DNA from: an uncultured Bacteroidales bacterium
GTDB taxonomy: Bacteria > Bacteroidota > Bacteroidia > Bacteroidales > Paludibacteraceae
DNA length: 40,846 bases
Direction of reading: 5' to 3'
Assembly (NCBI GenBank): GCA_902762355.1
Contig: CACWNR010000016.1
Coordinates: 1-40,846, forward strand
Part shown: piece by piece, positions 8,120 to 15,820 of the stretch
Position numbering within the stretch: position 1 is the stretch's first letter
Layout: each line of letters opens with the position of its first letter
Program-made: the position numbers and the translations under genes
The notes under the pieces: model-generated
Databases searched by the model: none
What the model was told of the DNA's origin: nothing
The model's input: the letters and a program-made list of their open reading frames with translations, nothing else

Positions 8120-10399
8120 ATGAAAAGATATATAAAGGTATTAGTTTTGGCGCTATTATGCGCTGTGCCGGTATGGGCGCAGGAGGAGTATGATGCCCAC
8201 TTGGTGGGGCACGTGTTGGATGAGAAAACAGGTGAGCACCTGCCGTTCGTTAACGTACAACTGAAGGGCACGAACATAGGCACCGTGACCGATGAATCGG
8301 GTCACTTCTTTATAAAGAACCTGCCGCTCGGCAGGCAGACGATCGTCTTTTCGTATGTGGGGTATGAGAACCTGGAGTTGCCGGTGAAGATCGAGGAGCA
8401 TAAGACCACGGAGTTGAAAGCTGCTATCCATGAGGTGTCGCAGTTGCTCAACAGCGTGGTGGTGACGGCGAACCGCTATGAGACCAAGCGTCAGGAAGCG
8501 GCTACGATAGTGAACGTGCTGTCGCCGAAGCTGTTCGAGACAACGGCGGTGGCGTGCGTGGCGGACGTGCTTAATTTTCAACCGGGTCTGCGGGTAGAGA
8601 ACACGTGTTCTAACTGCGGCAAGACGGAGCTGCGTATTAACGGTCTGCAAGGCCAGTACACGCAGATTCTGATGGACAGCCGTCCTGTGTTCTCATCGAT
8701 GGCGTCAGTCTATGGTCTGGAGCAAGTGCCGTCGGCAATGATTGACCGGATCGAGGTCATCCGCGGTGGCGGTTCGGCTATGTACGGCGCGAACGCGATC
8801 GCCGGCGTGGTGAACATCATCACCAAGGAACCGGTGCGTAACTTCGTGAACATCGCCAACACGAGCATGGTCAACGAGCATGCAGGCTACGATATCCATA
8901 CCGACCTCAACGCGTCGGTGATGAGCGAGAACCGTAAGATCGGAGCGTATATCTTCGCGAGCCACCGCACCCGCAGTGCGTACGACCGCGACAAGGACGG
9001 CTTCAGCGAGGTGCCCAAACTGCGCGCCACGACCGCCGGCACACGCGTGTTCTTCAAGACCAGCGCGTACAGCAAGATCACCGCTTCGTACCACCATACC
9101 ACGGACTTCCGTCGGGGTGGTAACCGCTTTGATTTCGAGCCCCATCAGGCTGATATAGCCGAGCAGTTACGGCATAATATCGATGCCGGACAGTTGGCGT
9201 TCGATTGGTTCTCGCCGGACAACAGACATTTCGTGTCGGCCTATTCGGCGCTGCAACATATCGGTCGTGAGAGTTATTTCGGTGCAGGCCGAGACACGGC
9301 GGCGTATGGTCGCAGTACGGACTTGACCTCTATCACGGGTCTCCAGTACCGTTTCTCTTATCCCTGCGGACGTGCGAAAGGCGACTTGACGGCCGGTGCG
9401 GAATACACCTACAACGGTCTGCACGACCGCATGGTGGGCTATAACCGCAATATCGCGCAGGACGTGCATGTGGTGGGAATCTATGCCCAGAACGAGTGGA
9501 AACAAGAGGCCTGGAGTGTGCTCGTCGGTGCACGTATGGAGAAGCATAACATGCTGAAGAACGTGGTGGTCAATCCGCGTGCTACCTTCCGTTATACGCC
9601 GATAGAAGGACTGGTGCTCCGTGCCGGTTACAGCAGCGGTTATCGCGCGCCGCAGACCTATGACGAAGACCTGCACGTAGCCGCTGTGGGCGGTAATGTG
9701 TCGCTGATCCGTTTGGATCCGAACCTCAAACCCGAGTACTCGCACAGCGCGACGATGAGTGTCGATTGGTACCGTCAGTTCGGTAAATGGGAAGTGAACC
9801 TGACAGCCGAAGGTTTCTATACCTATCTGCAGGACGTGTTCTTCCTGCGTGAGGACGGCAAAGACCCGGCGGGCAATATCCTGTTCACCCGCACGAACGC
9901 CAAGGCAGCGTGGGTAGGGGGTATCAACCTCGAGGGAAAGGTCAATTACAGCACGATCTTCACGCTCCAGATCGGTTATACCTACCAGCAGAGCCGTTAT
10001 ACGGAGCCGCAGGCTTGGAGTCAGGACGTGCCGGCAGACGTGCGTATGCAACACACGCCGGATAACTACGGTTACGTGCTGATCGATGTGCAACCGGTGC
10101 ATGATTTCACGATCTCTATCAACGGTAAGGCCACGGGCTCGATGCTCGTGCCGCACTTGGCGGGTTATATCCCGCAAGACCGTCTGGAGAAGACCCCCGC
10201 GTTCTGGGACCTCGGTTTCCGTCTGGCGTACGATATCCACCTGTACAAGCACTACTGCCTGGAGATCAGTTGCGGAATCAAGAACGTGCTCGATCAGTTC
10301 CAGCGCGATATCGACAAGGGCGAGTTCCGCGATGCCAATTATATCTATGGCCCGACCATCCCACGTACCTATTTCGCAGGCCTGAGCCTAAAACTATAG
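8120..10399 (+). CDS. TonB-dependent outer-membrane receptor with CxxC plug motif
   Basis: A 759-residue receptor. The signal peptide ends at VPVWAQ. A carboxypeptidase-regulatory-like beta domain spans about 28-105 (GHVLDEKTGEHLPFVNVQLKG), followed by a TonB-box-like VVVTANR and a plug to about 245 (IRGGGSAMYGANAIAGVVNI). The rest is the 22-strand barrel, ending in the Bacteroidota-typical YFAGLSLKL. The plug carries ENTCSNCGKTELRINGLQG, a CxxC seen in a distinct subfamily of these receptors. The substrate is not readable; divergence from the imelysin/di-haem operon suggests iron, haem or another metal complex. ATG 8120 fits the promoter at 8065-8096; the frame upstream begins only with a TTG inside the promoter. 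Confidence 0.93.
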   Translation: MKRYIKVLVLALLCAVPVWAQEEYDAHLVGHVLDEKTGEHLPFVNVQLKGTNIGTVTDESGHFFIKNLPLGRQTIVFSYVGYENLELPVKIEEHKTTELKAAIHEVSQLLNSVVVTANRYETKRQEAATIVNVLSPKLFETTAVACVADVLNFQPGLRVENTCSNCGKTELRINGLQGQYTQILMDSRPVFSSMASVYGLEQVPSAMIDRIEVIRGGGSAMYGANAIAGVVNIITKEPVRNFVNIANTSMVNEHAGYDIHTDLNASVMSENRKIGAYIFASHRTRSAYDRDKDGFSEVPKLRATTAGTRVFFKTSAYSKITASYHHTTDFRRGGNRFDFEPHQADIAEQLRHNIDAGQLAFDWFSPDNRHFVSAYSALQHIGRESYFGAGRDTAAYGRSTDLTSITGLQYRFSYPCGRAKGDLTAGAEYTYNGLHDRMVGYNRNIAQDVHVVGIYAQNEWKQEAWSVLVGARMEKHNMLKNVVVNPRATFRYTPIEGLVLRAGYSSGYRAPQTYDEDLHVAAVGGNVSLIRLDPNLKPEYSHSATMSVDWYRQFGKWEVNLTAEGFYTYLQDVFFLREDGKDPAGNILFTRTNAKAAWVGGINLEGKVNYSTIFTLQIGYTYQQSRYTEPQAWSQDVPADVRMQHTPDNYGYVLIDVQPVHDFTISINGKATGSMLVPHLAGYIPQDRLEKTPAFWDLGFRLAYDIHLYKHYCLEISCGIKNVLDQFQRDIDKGEFRDANYIYGPTIPRTYFAGLSLKL

Positions 10400-10418
10400 A
10401 CTTTTTTTGCTCAAAAAC

Positions 10419-10450
10419 TTGCATATATGCAATTTTTGTATTATCTTTGC
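10419..10450 (+). promoter_or_regulatory. Promoter of ffh
   Basis: TTG (10419-10421), a 20-nt spacer, TATCTTTGC (10442-10450). The -33 element is embedded in the palindrome TTGCATATATGCAA (10419-10432). No terminator hairpin was seen between the TonB receptor stop (10399) and this promoter. Confidence 0.78.
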
Positions 10451-10475
10451 ACGCAAATTGTAAATTAGGTGAAGT

Positions 10476-11780
10476 ATGTTTGATAACTTAAGCGAACGAT
10501 TAGAACGAAGTTTTAAGATTCTGAAAGGTGAAGGCCGTATCACCGAGATCAATATCGCGGAGACCGTGAAGGATATCCGCAAAGCCTTGTTGGAGGCGGA
10601 TGTCAACTACAAGACGGCCAAGCAATTCACCGACCAGGTGAAGGAGAAAGCGCTGGGTCAGAACGTGATGACCAGTGTCCGTCCGGGGCAGTTGATGGTC
10701 AAGATCACGCACGATGAGTTGGCGGCCTTGATGGGCGGTGAAGCGCAGGAGATCAACCTGAAAGGCAACCCGGCAGTCATCCTGATGGCCGGTCTGCAAG
10801 GTTCGGGTAAAACCACTTTCGCTTCCAAACTCGCTAATTTCCTGCAAACGAAGAAGAACAAGAAAGTGATGCTGGTAGCCTGCGACGTGTATCGTCCGGC
10901 GGCTATCGAGCAGTTACGTGTGCTCGGTGAGCAGATCAACGCCAAGGTCTATACGGGTGAGAACGAGTCGAACCCCGTTAAGAAAGCGCAGGATGCGATT
11001 GCCGAGGCGAAGAAATACGGTTATGACGTCGTGATCGTCGATACAGCCGGTCGTCTGGCGGTCGATGAGCAGATGATGCAGGAGATAGCAGCCATCAAGC
11101 AGGCTATCGAACCGAGCGAGACCCTCTTCGTGGTAGATGCCATGACCGGTCAGGACGCTGTCAATACGGCGAAGGAGTTCAACGACCGTCTGGATTTCGA
11201 TGGTGTGGTACTGACCAAACTGGACGGCGATGCCCGCGGCGGTGCGGCACTCTCCATCCGCTCGGTGGTTAACAAACCGATCAAGTTCATCGGTACGGGC
11301 GAGAAGATGGAAGCGCTCGATGTGTTCCATCCGAGTCGTATGGCCGACCGCATACTCGGTATGGGTGACGTGGTGAGCCTCGTGGAGCGTGCGCAAGAGC
11401 AGTACGACGAACAGGAGGCACGCCGTATCAGCAAGAAGATTGCGAAGAACCAATTCGATTTCAATGACTTCATCGGGCAACTCAACCAGATCAAGAAAAT
11501 GGGTTCGATGAAGGAACTGATGGGTATGATCCCCGGCATGGACAAAGCGCTCAAGGGTGTGGAGGTCAGCGATGATGCGTTCAAACCTATCGAAGCGATG
11601 ATCAACTCTATGACGCCGCAGGAACGTGCTAACCCGAGCCTGCTGAACGGTAGCCGTAAGAACCGTATCGCCAAAGGAGCCGGTGTCGATATCGTGGCGC
11701 TCAACCGCTTCCTCAAGCAGTTCGAGCAGACCTCGAAGATGATGCGTAAAGTGCAACAGATGAGTGGAAAAAGACGATAA
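10476..11780 (+). CDS. ffh: Signal recognition particle protein Ffh
   Basis: A 434-residue GTPase that binds signal sequences of nascent membrane and exported proteins with 4.5S RNA, then docks on FtsY. An N-terminal helical domain precedes the G domain: P-loop GLQGSGKTT (about 108-116), DVYRPAAIEQL, DTAGR, and TKLDGDARGG. The C-terminal M domain is methionine-rich (MGSMKELMGMIPGM) and ends with the helices that bind RNA. The length is normal. Its receptor FtsY is also in this window. It opens a chain of overlapping genes: 17 bp with the next frame, then ATGA-type overlaps through folD, prfA, rsmE and the PAP2 gene. Confidence 0.98.
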   Translation: MFDNLSERLERSFKILKGEGRITEINIAETVKDIRKALLEADVNYKTAKQFTDQVKEKALGQNVMTSVRPGQLMVKITHDELAALMGGEAQEINLKGNPAVILMAGLQGSGKTTFASKLANFLQTKKNKKVMLVACDVYRPAAIEQLRVLGEQINAKVYTGENESNPVKKAQDAIAEAKKYGYDVVIVDTAGRLAVDEQMMQEIAAIKQAIEPSETLFVVDAMTGQDAVNTAKEFNDRLDFDGVVLTKLDGDARGGAALSIRSVVNKPIKFIGTGEKMEALDVFHPSRMADRILGMGDVVSLVERAQEQYDEQEARRISKKIAKNQFDFNDFIGQLNQIKKMGSMKELMGMIPGMDKALKGVEVSDDAFKPIEAMINSMTPQERANPSLLNGSRKNRIAKGAGVDIVALNRFLKQFEQTSKMMRKVQQMSGKRR

Positions 11781-12258
11781 GACATATCAGCCGGGATGGG
11801 GTGAGAAACATCATCATCACCACCATCACTATGCAGGTCCCAACGAGAAGAACAGAGGTCTCGGTGGGGCTTTGCGTATGCGCGACAAGCAGGCGTACTA
11901 CGGACTGCTGTGTGTGTTGATCGCCGGACTCGCTTTCGGGGCATACAAACTGATTGGTATGTTCGCCGCTGAGTTACGCGCCATGCCGAACGATGACCCG
12001 ACCACAGAGATGACGGTGGACGAGTTGCGAATACACAAAGCCGACGAACAGGACGCTATTCTTATGGGGGACAGCCTCGCGCAGGAGTATAACGTGGATT
12101 CGATGAGACATCAGGTACAGATAGAAACCCGACCGGTCTATCGTCCGCCAAGACGCGAAGATAAATGGTACATCACGCAGTCTGAATGGAAGAAGATCTG
12201 GAAGAGTTATAAGATCTGGCGGTGGGAAAAGAAACGAGAAAAAGAGGAGCAGCAATGA
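11764..12258 (+). CDS. Small single-pass membrane protein with natural poly-histidine stretch
   Basis: Not recognised as a named family. The frame starts at GTG 11764, overlaps the end of ffh by 17 bp, and runs 164 residues to a stop that overlaps the folD ATG. Visible parts: a hydrophilic N-terminus with seven consecutive histidines at about residues 16-22 (GEKHHHHHHHYAG), one membrane helix (about 45-68, AYYGLLCVLIAGLAFGAYKL), an acidic stretch, and a very basic, tryptophan-rich end (WKKIWKSYKIWRWEKKREKE). The His stretch could bind metal; that is only inference. Its placement between ffh and folD argues for a real, translated gene. Confidence 0.7.
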   Translation: MEKDDKTYQPGWGEKHHHHHHHYAGPNEKNRGLGGALRMRDKQAYYGLLCVLIAGLAFGAYKLIGMFAAELRAMPNDDPTTEMTVDELRIHKADEQDAILMGDSLAQEYNVDSMRHQVQIETRPVYRPPRREDKWYITQSEWKKIWKSYKIWRWEKKREKEEQQ

Positions 12259-13163
12259 TATTAGACGGAAAAAAGATAGCTACGGAGATACGTGGCGAAC
12301 TGCGTACGCAGGTAGAAGCGCTCAAAGCAGCCGACAAGCGCGTGCCCAAATTAGGCATCGTGATCGTGGGCAATAACCCTGCGAGTGAGACGTATGTGAA
12401 CAACAAGATGAAGGCCTGTGCGGAAGTGGGTATCGAAGCGGTGAAGATCGCTTATCCGGCGGAGATCACCGAGCAGACCCTGCTCACAGAGGTGCATAAA
12501 CTCAATAACGACCCGTCTATTGACGGCTTCATCGTGCAACTGCCCCTGCCCGAACATATATCCGAGACCACTATCCTCTCGGCTATCGATCATCGCAAGG
12601 ATGTTGATGGTCTGACGCCGGAGAACGTGGGACGAACGGTACAGGGACTGCCTTCTATCATCAGCGCGACCCCGCGTGGTATACGTGAGTTGCTGGCGCG
12701 CTATAACATACAGACGGAAGGCAAACATGTGGTGGTGATCGGTCGGTCGAATATCGTCGGCAAACCGATGGCGATCCTGCTGATGCAGCGTCCGTACCTG
12801 AGTCTGCCGGGCATGAGTGCCGCTTCGTTGGGTGACGCGACGGTGACGATCTGTCATTCCAAGACGCGTGATCTGAAGTCCATCTGCCTGACGGCTGATA
12901 TCATCATCGTAGCTGCCGGCAGTCCGAATCTGCTGACGGCAGAGATGGTGCGCGAAGGCGCAACGGTTATCGATGTGGGTATCAACCGAATCGACGATCC
13001 CACATCACCACGCGGATACCGCTTGGTGGGCGACGTGGACTTCGAGCATGTGGCACCCAAAGCGGCGTATATCACGCCTGTGCCGGGTGGAGTAGGTCCG
13101 ATGACGATTGTAAGCCTTTTGCAGAATACACTGCAGGCTTACCAATTGAAGATTGAAGAATGA
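12255..13163 (+). CDS. folD: Methylene-THF dehydrogenase / methenyl-THF cyclohydrolase
   Basis: A 302-residue bifunctional cytoplasmic enzyme interconverting 5,10-methylene- and 10-formyl-tetrahydrofolate with NADP. Family features visible: SETYVNNKMKACAEVGI (catalytic Lys region), GFIVQLPLPEHI, KDVDGLTPENVG, the nucleotide-binding VVIGRSNIVGKPMAILL, and the closing TPVPGGVGPMTI. The start is ATG 12255, preceded by AGAGGAG and overlapping the upstream stop (ATGA); an in-frame extension to 12222 lies in the previous gene and is unlikely. Its last codons are part of a heptamer repeat that runs into prfA. Confidence 0.97.
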   Translation: MILDGKKIATEIRGELRTQVEALKAADKRVPKLGIVIVGNNPASETYVNNKMKACAEVGIEAVKIAYPAEITEQTLLTEVHKLNNDPSIDGFIVQLPLPEHISETTILSAIDHRKDVDGLTPENVGRTVQGLPSIISATPRGIRELLARYNIQTEGKHVVVIGRSNIVGKPMAILLMQRPYLSLPGMSAASLGDATVTICHSKTRDLKSICLTADIIIVAAGSPNLLTAEMVREGATVIDVGINRIDDPTSPRGYRLVGDVDFEHVAPKAAYITPVPGGVGPMTIVSLLQNTLQAYQLKIEE

Positions 13164-13165
13164 AT
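13145..13165. repeat. Heptamer repeat across the folD / prfA junction
   Basis: ATTGAAG twice, then the related AATGAAT, tandem. It codes for the last residues of FolD and contains the prfA ATG (13160-13162). An ATGA overlap and a heptamer repeat coincide here. Confidence 0.5.
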
Positions 13166-14227
13166 ATTTTAGATAAGATAGACGGATTAGAGGCGAAGTT
13201 CCATGAGGTGAGTCTGCTCATCACCGACCCGGCAGTCATTGCCGATCAGGCGCGGTACGTGCGGCTCAATCGGGAGTACCACGATCTGGAGCGCGTGCTC
13301 GTGGTGGCACGCAAGTACCGCCAGGCACTCGAGGATCTCAAAGAAGCCAAAGAGATCAATTACAAAGAGGCGATTGACGAACTCGAACCGCAGATTCCCA
13401 AGTTAGAGGAAGAACTGAAGCTGCAGATGCTGCCCCAAGATCCCGAGGACGGCAAGAACGTCGTCATGGAGATCCGTGGCGGTACAGGTGGTGACGAGGC
13501 GGCTATCTTCGCCGGCGATCTGTTCCGTATGTACACCAAGTATTTCGAACTCAAGGGCTTCAAATATTCCGTTTCTTCGTTCAATGAAGGTGCAGCCGGC
13601 GGTTATAAGGAGATCATCTTCAACGTGACCGGTCAGAACGTCTATGGTACGCTCAAATACGAATCGGGTGTGCACCGTGTGCAGCGTGTGCCGGTGACGG
13701 AGACGCAAGGACGTGTCCATACCTCGGCGGCAACCGTGGCTGTTCTGCCCGAAGCGGATGAGTTCGAGGTGCATATCAACGAAGGCGAGATCAAGTGGGA
13801 GACCTTCCGTTCGGGTGGTGCAGGCGGACAGAACGTGAACAAAGTAGAGTCGGGTGTACGGCTTCGTTATAACTGGAAGAACCCTAATACGGGTGAGGTG
13901 CAGGAGATATTGATTGAGTGTACGGAGACGCGTGACCAGCCAAAGAACAAAGAGCGTGCTCTCTCGCGCCTGCGTACGCAGATCTATGATAAGGAGCACC
14001 AGAAATATATCGACGACATCGCGGCACGCCGTAAAACCATGGTCTCGACGGGTGACCGCAGTGCGAAGATACGTACCTACAACTACCCGCAGGGACGTAT
14101 CACCGACCATCGTATCGGATATACCGTCTATAACCTCGCGGCGTTCATGGACGGCGATATACAAGGAGTCATCGATGCGCTGCAAGTAGCAGAGAACGCA
14201 GAGCGACTCAAAGAATCGGAACTATAA
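13160..14227 (+). CDS. prfA: Peptide chain release factor 1
   Basis: A 355-residue cytoplasmic factor that reads UAA/UAG and triggers peptide release. The tripeptide anticodon region is of the RF1 kind (RVPVTETQGRVHTS, the PxT motif), not the SPF of RF2. The catalytic GGQ lies in FRSGGAGGQNVNKVESGVRL, and the C-terminal half matches the family closely. The length is normal. Its ATG overlaps the folD stop and its TAA overlaps the rsmE ATG (TAATG), so expression is probably coupled along the chain. Confidence 0.97.
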   Translation: MNILDKIDGLEAKFHEVSLLITDPAVIADQARYVRLNREYHDLERVLVVARKYRQALEDLKEAKEINYKEAIDELEPQIPKLEEELKLQMLPQDPEDGKNVVMEIRGGTGGDEAAIFAGDLFRMYTKYFELKGFKYSVSSFNEGAAGGYKEIIFNVTGQNVYGTLKYESGVHRVQRVPVTETQGRVHTSAATVAVLPEADEFEVHINEGEIKWETFRSGGAGGQNVNKVESGVRLRYNWKNPNTGEVQEILIECTETRDQPKNKERALSRLRTQIYDKEHQKYIDDIAARRKTMVSTGDRSAKIRTYNYPQGRITDHRIGYTVYNLAAFMDGDIQGVIDALQVAENAERLKESEL

Positions 14228-14931
14228 TGTATTTATTCTACGCGCCAAATATTGCTATAGAACCGGTTCTCCCCGAAGAGGAGAGCAATCACTGTGTGCA
14301 GGTGCTCCGCCGCACGGCAGGGGATGAGGTGCTTGTGACGGACGGAGTAGGGAAGCTCTATCATTGCGTGGTGACCAATCCGCATCGCAAGCATTGTGAG
14401 GTGCGTATAGAATCGGTCGAGACACCTGAGGCCTTACACGAGGGATGGATTCATATTTGTATCGCACCCACCAAGAATATCGACCGCACGGAATGGTCGA
14501 TTGAGAAATGTGTGGAGATGGGAGCCGATGAGATCACGCTGTTGCTCTGCGAGCACTCGGAGCGTAAGACGGTGAACATAGACCGACTGCAGAAGATCGT
14601 GGTATCCGCTGCCAAGCAAAGTCTGAAGACCTGTTTCCCGATCCTTCATCCGCTTACGAAGATGACGGACTTGGCGGTGGAGGGTGATAAGTTCATTGCG
14701 CATTGTATTGAAGGCTACAAGGCCACGGACGATAAGCGGGCACTCAAAGATAAGATCGTGCGCGGGCATAAGACCACCGTACTGATCGGCCCCGAAGGTG
14801 ATTTCTCACCCGAAGAGGTTAAATGGGCGTTAGCGCAAGGCTATGAACCGGTTAGTCTGGGTGCAGCACGGCTGCGTACGGAGACTGCAGCAATCGTGGC
14901 GTGTCATACCGCCGTGTTAATGAACGAATGA
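14227..14931 (+). CDS. rsmE: 16S rRNA (uracil-1498-N3)-methyltransferase
   Basis: A 234-residue SPOUT-class enzyme methylating U1498 of 16S rRNA near the decoding centre. An N-terminal PUA-like part (SNHCVQVLRRTAGDEV) precedes the knotted SAM-binding part (CIAPTKNIDRTEWSIEKCVE, LIGPEGDFSPEEV, SLGAARLRTETAAIVA). Length and motif order are normal. It overlaps prfA by one base and the PAP2 gene by an ATGA. The pairing with prfA suggests co-expression of translation functions. Confidence 0.96.
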   Translation: MYLFYAPNIAIEPVLPEEESNHCVQVLRRTAGDEVLVTDGVGKLYHCVVTNPHRKHCEVRIESVETPEALHEGWIHICIAPTKNIDRTEWSIEKCVEMGADEITLLLCEHSERKTVNIDRLQKIVVSAAKQSLKTCFPILHPLTKMTDLAVEGDKFIAHCIEGYKATDDKRALKDKIVRGHKTTVLIGPEGDFSPEEVKWALAQGYEPVSLGAARLRTETAAIVACHTAVLMNE

Positions 14932-15503
14932 GTTGGGATTTTGATATATTGCTCTGGATCAACGGCCATTATGCGGAATGGTTGGATCAGGTGATGTGGG
15001 TCATCAGCCGAGCGAACACATGGATCGCGTTGTACGTACTGCTCGTGGGACTGATCATCTATCGTTACCGCAATTGGAAATCCGTGCTGTTCATCCTCAT
15101 CGGCTTCGGTATAGCAGTCGGACTGAGCGATTACCTATGCAGCGGCATCCTCAAACCGATCGTCTGCAGGCCGCGTCCTACGCATGAACCCGCTTTGGAA
15201 GGAATGCTGCATATAGTGAACGGATATACGGGTGGATTATACGGATTCTGCAGTTCCCACGCGGCGAACACAATGGCGGTGGGCTTGCTGTTCAGTCTGC
15301 TCTACCGCAATAAAATAGCCACCGCAGGTCTGATGACTTGGGTGGCACTCAATTGCTATAGTCGCATGTACCTCGGGGCACATTACCCCACGGATATCAT
15401 TTGTGGTCTGCTGATTGGTGCTGCGTGGGCGGTCCTTGTTTGGCTGGCGCTAACACGCCTGCTCCACGTGGACGACGCGGTTGCTCAGCGGGGTGATTCA
15501 TAA
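14928..15503 (+). CDS. PAP2-family membrane phosphatase
   Basis: A 191-residue membrane protein with about five or six hydrophobic segments. The three PAP2 phosphatase motifs are present: KPIVCRPRP, a CSSHAAN version of PSGH, and SRMYLGAHYPTD with the catalytic His. Family members remove phosphate from undecaprenyl pyrophosphate, phosphatidylglycerophosphate or lipid A; which applies is not clear. ATG 14928 overlaps the rsmE stop and is chosen over an upstream frame inside rsmE. The last 107 bp are antisense to the end of the Spy-like gene, an unusually long convergent overlap. Confidence 0.92.
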   Translation: MSWDFDILLWINGHYAEWLDQVMWVISRANTWIALYVLLVGLIIYRYRNWKSVLFILIGFGIAVGLSDYLCSGILKPIVCRPRPTHEPALEGMLHIVNGYTGGLYGFCSSHAANTMAVGLLFSLLYRNKIATAGLMTWVALNCYSRMYLGAHYPTDIICGLLIGAAWAVLVWLALTRLLHVDDAVAQRGDS

Positions 15504-15795
15504 ACCGCTCGAACTCCTCCGGCGTCAACAAGACCTTGAGTTCATTGTAGATAGCCTGCATCCGCTGCATGTTTTCCGCACGTGTCAGCCCTTTCTGACG
15601 AACGAGCGCGTACTTGAGATGCATGCGATAGAGGGTATCAAATCGAACGGAGTCCCGGATGCCTAACTCGCGCACCAGACGCATGGTCTGCTTAAGCGCT
15701 TCCTCCTCCGGGGTACGTTGAGGACGAACAGGCTCCTGAGCCCACAGACTGCCCGCTAAAAGGGCCATCCAAAGAAAAGAGATAAGTTGTTTCAT
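15397..15795 (-). CDS. Small exported protein, Spy/CpxP-like
   Basis: A 132-residue protein with a clear signal peptide (MKQLISFLWMALLAGSLWAQ), so periplasmic. The mature part is helical and charged (RTPEEEALKQTMRLVRELGI, LTRAENMQRMQAIYNELKVLLTPEEFERF), like the helix-rich Spy/CpxP chaperone-type proteins common in Bacteroidota. The final ~30 residues are Pro/Arg/Gln-rich and lie opposite the end of the PAP2 gene. The start is set at ATG 15795 because it opens the signal peptide; 12 more in-frame codons upstream would overlap the divergent gene at 15821. The assignment to Spy/CpxP is by composition and layout, not by clear motif. Confidence 0.75.
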   Translation of the reverse strand: MKQLISFLWMALLAGSLWAQEPVRPQRTPEEEALKQTMRLVRELGIRDSVRFDTLYRMHLKYALVRQKGLTRAENMQRMQAIYNELKVLLTPEEFERFMNHPAEQPRRPRGAGVLAPAKQGPPTQHQSADHK

Positions 15796-15820
15796 AACTA
15801 AAAAATATACTACAAAAATC

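Noticed and set aside
9167-10252. Long open frames antisense to real genes (also about 3581-4534, 5377-6396, 19677-20612 and 34862-35827).
   Set aside because: They lie fully opposite strongly recognised genes, have no domain motifs, are rich in residues typical of antisense reading (His, Arg, Val, Thr), and have no promoter or coupled start.
11809-11835. Poly-histidine codons as a vector tag or assembly contamination.
   Set aside because: Flanking sequence is continuous with ffh and folD, codons are mixed, and no vector sequence is present.
15796-15820. Consensus promoters for the divergent Spy-like and LolE-like genes.
   Set aside because: The 25-bp gap and nearby coding sequence contain A+T-rich words but no TAnnTTTG with a correctly spaced TTG on either strand.
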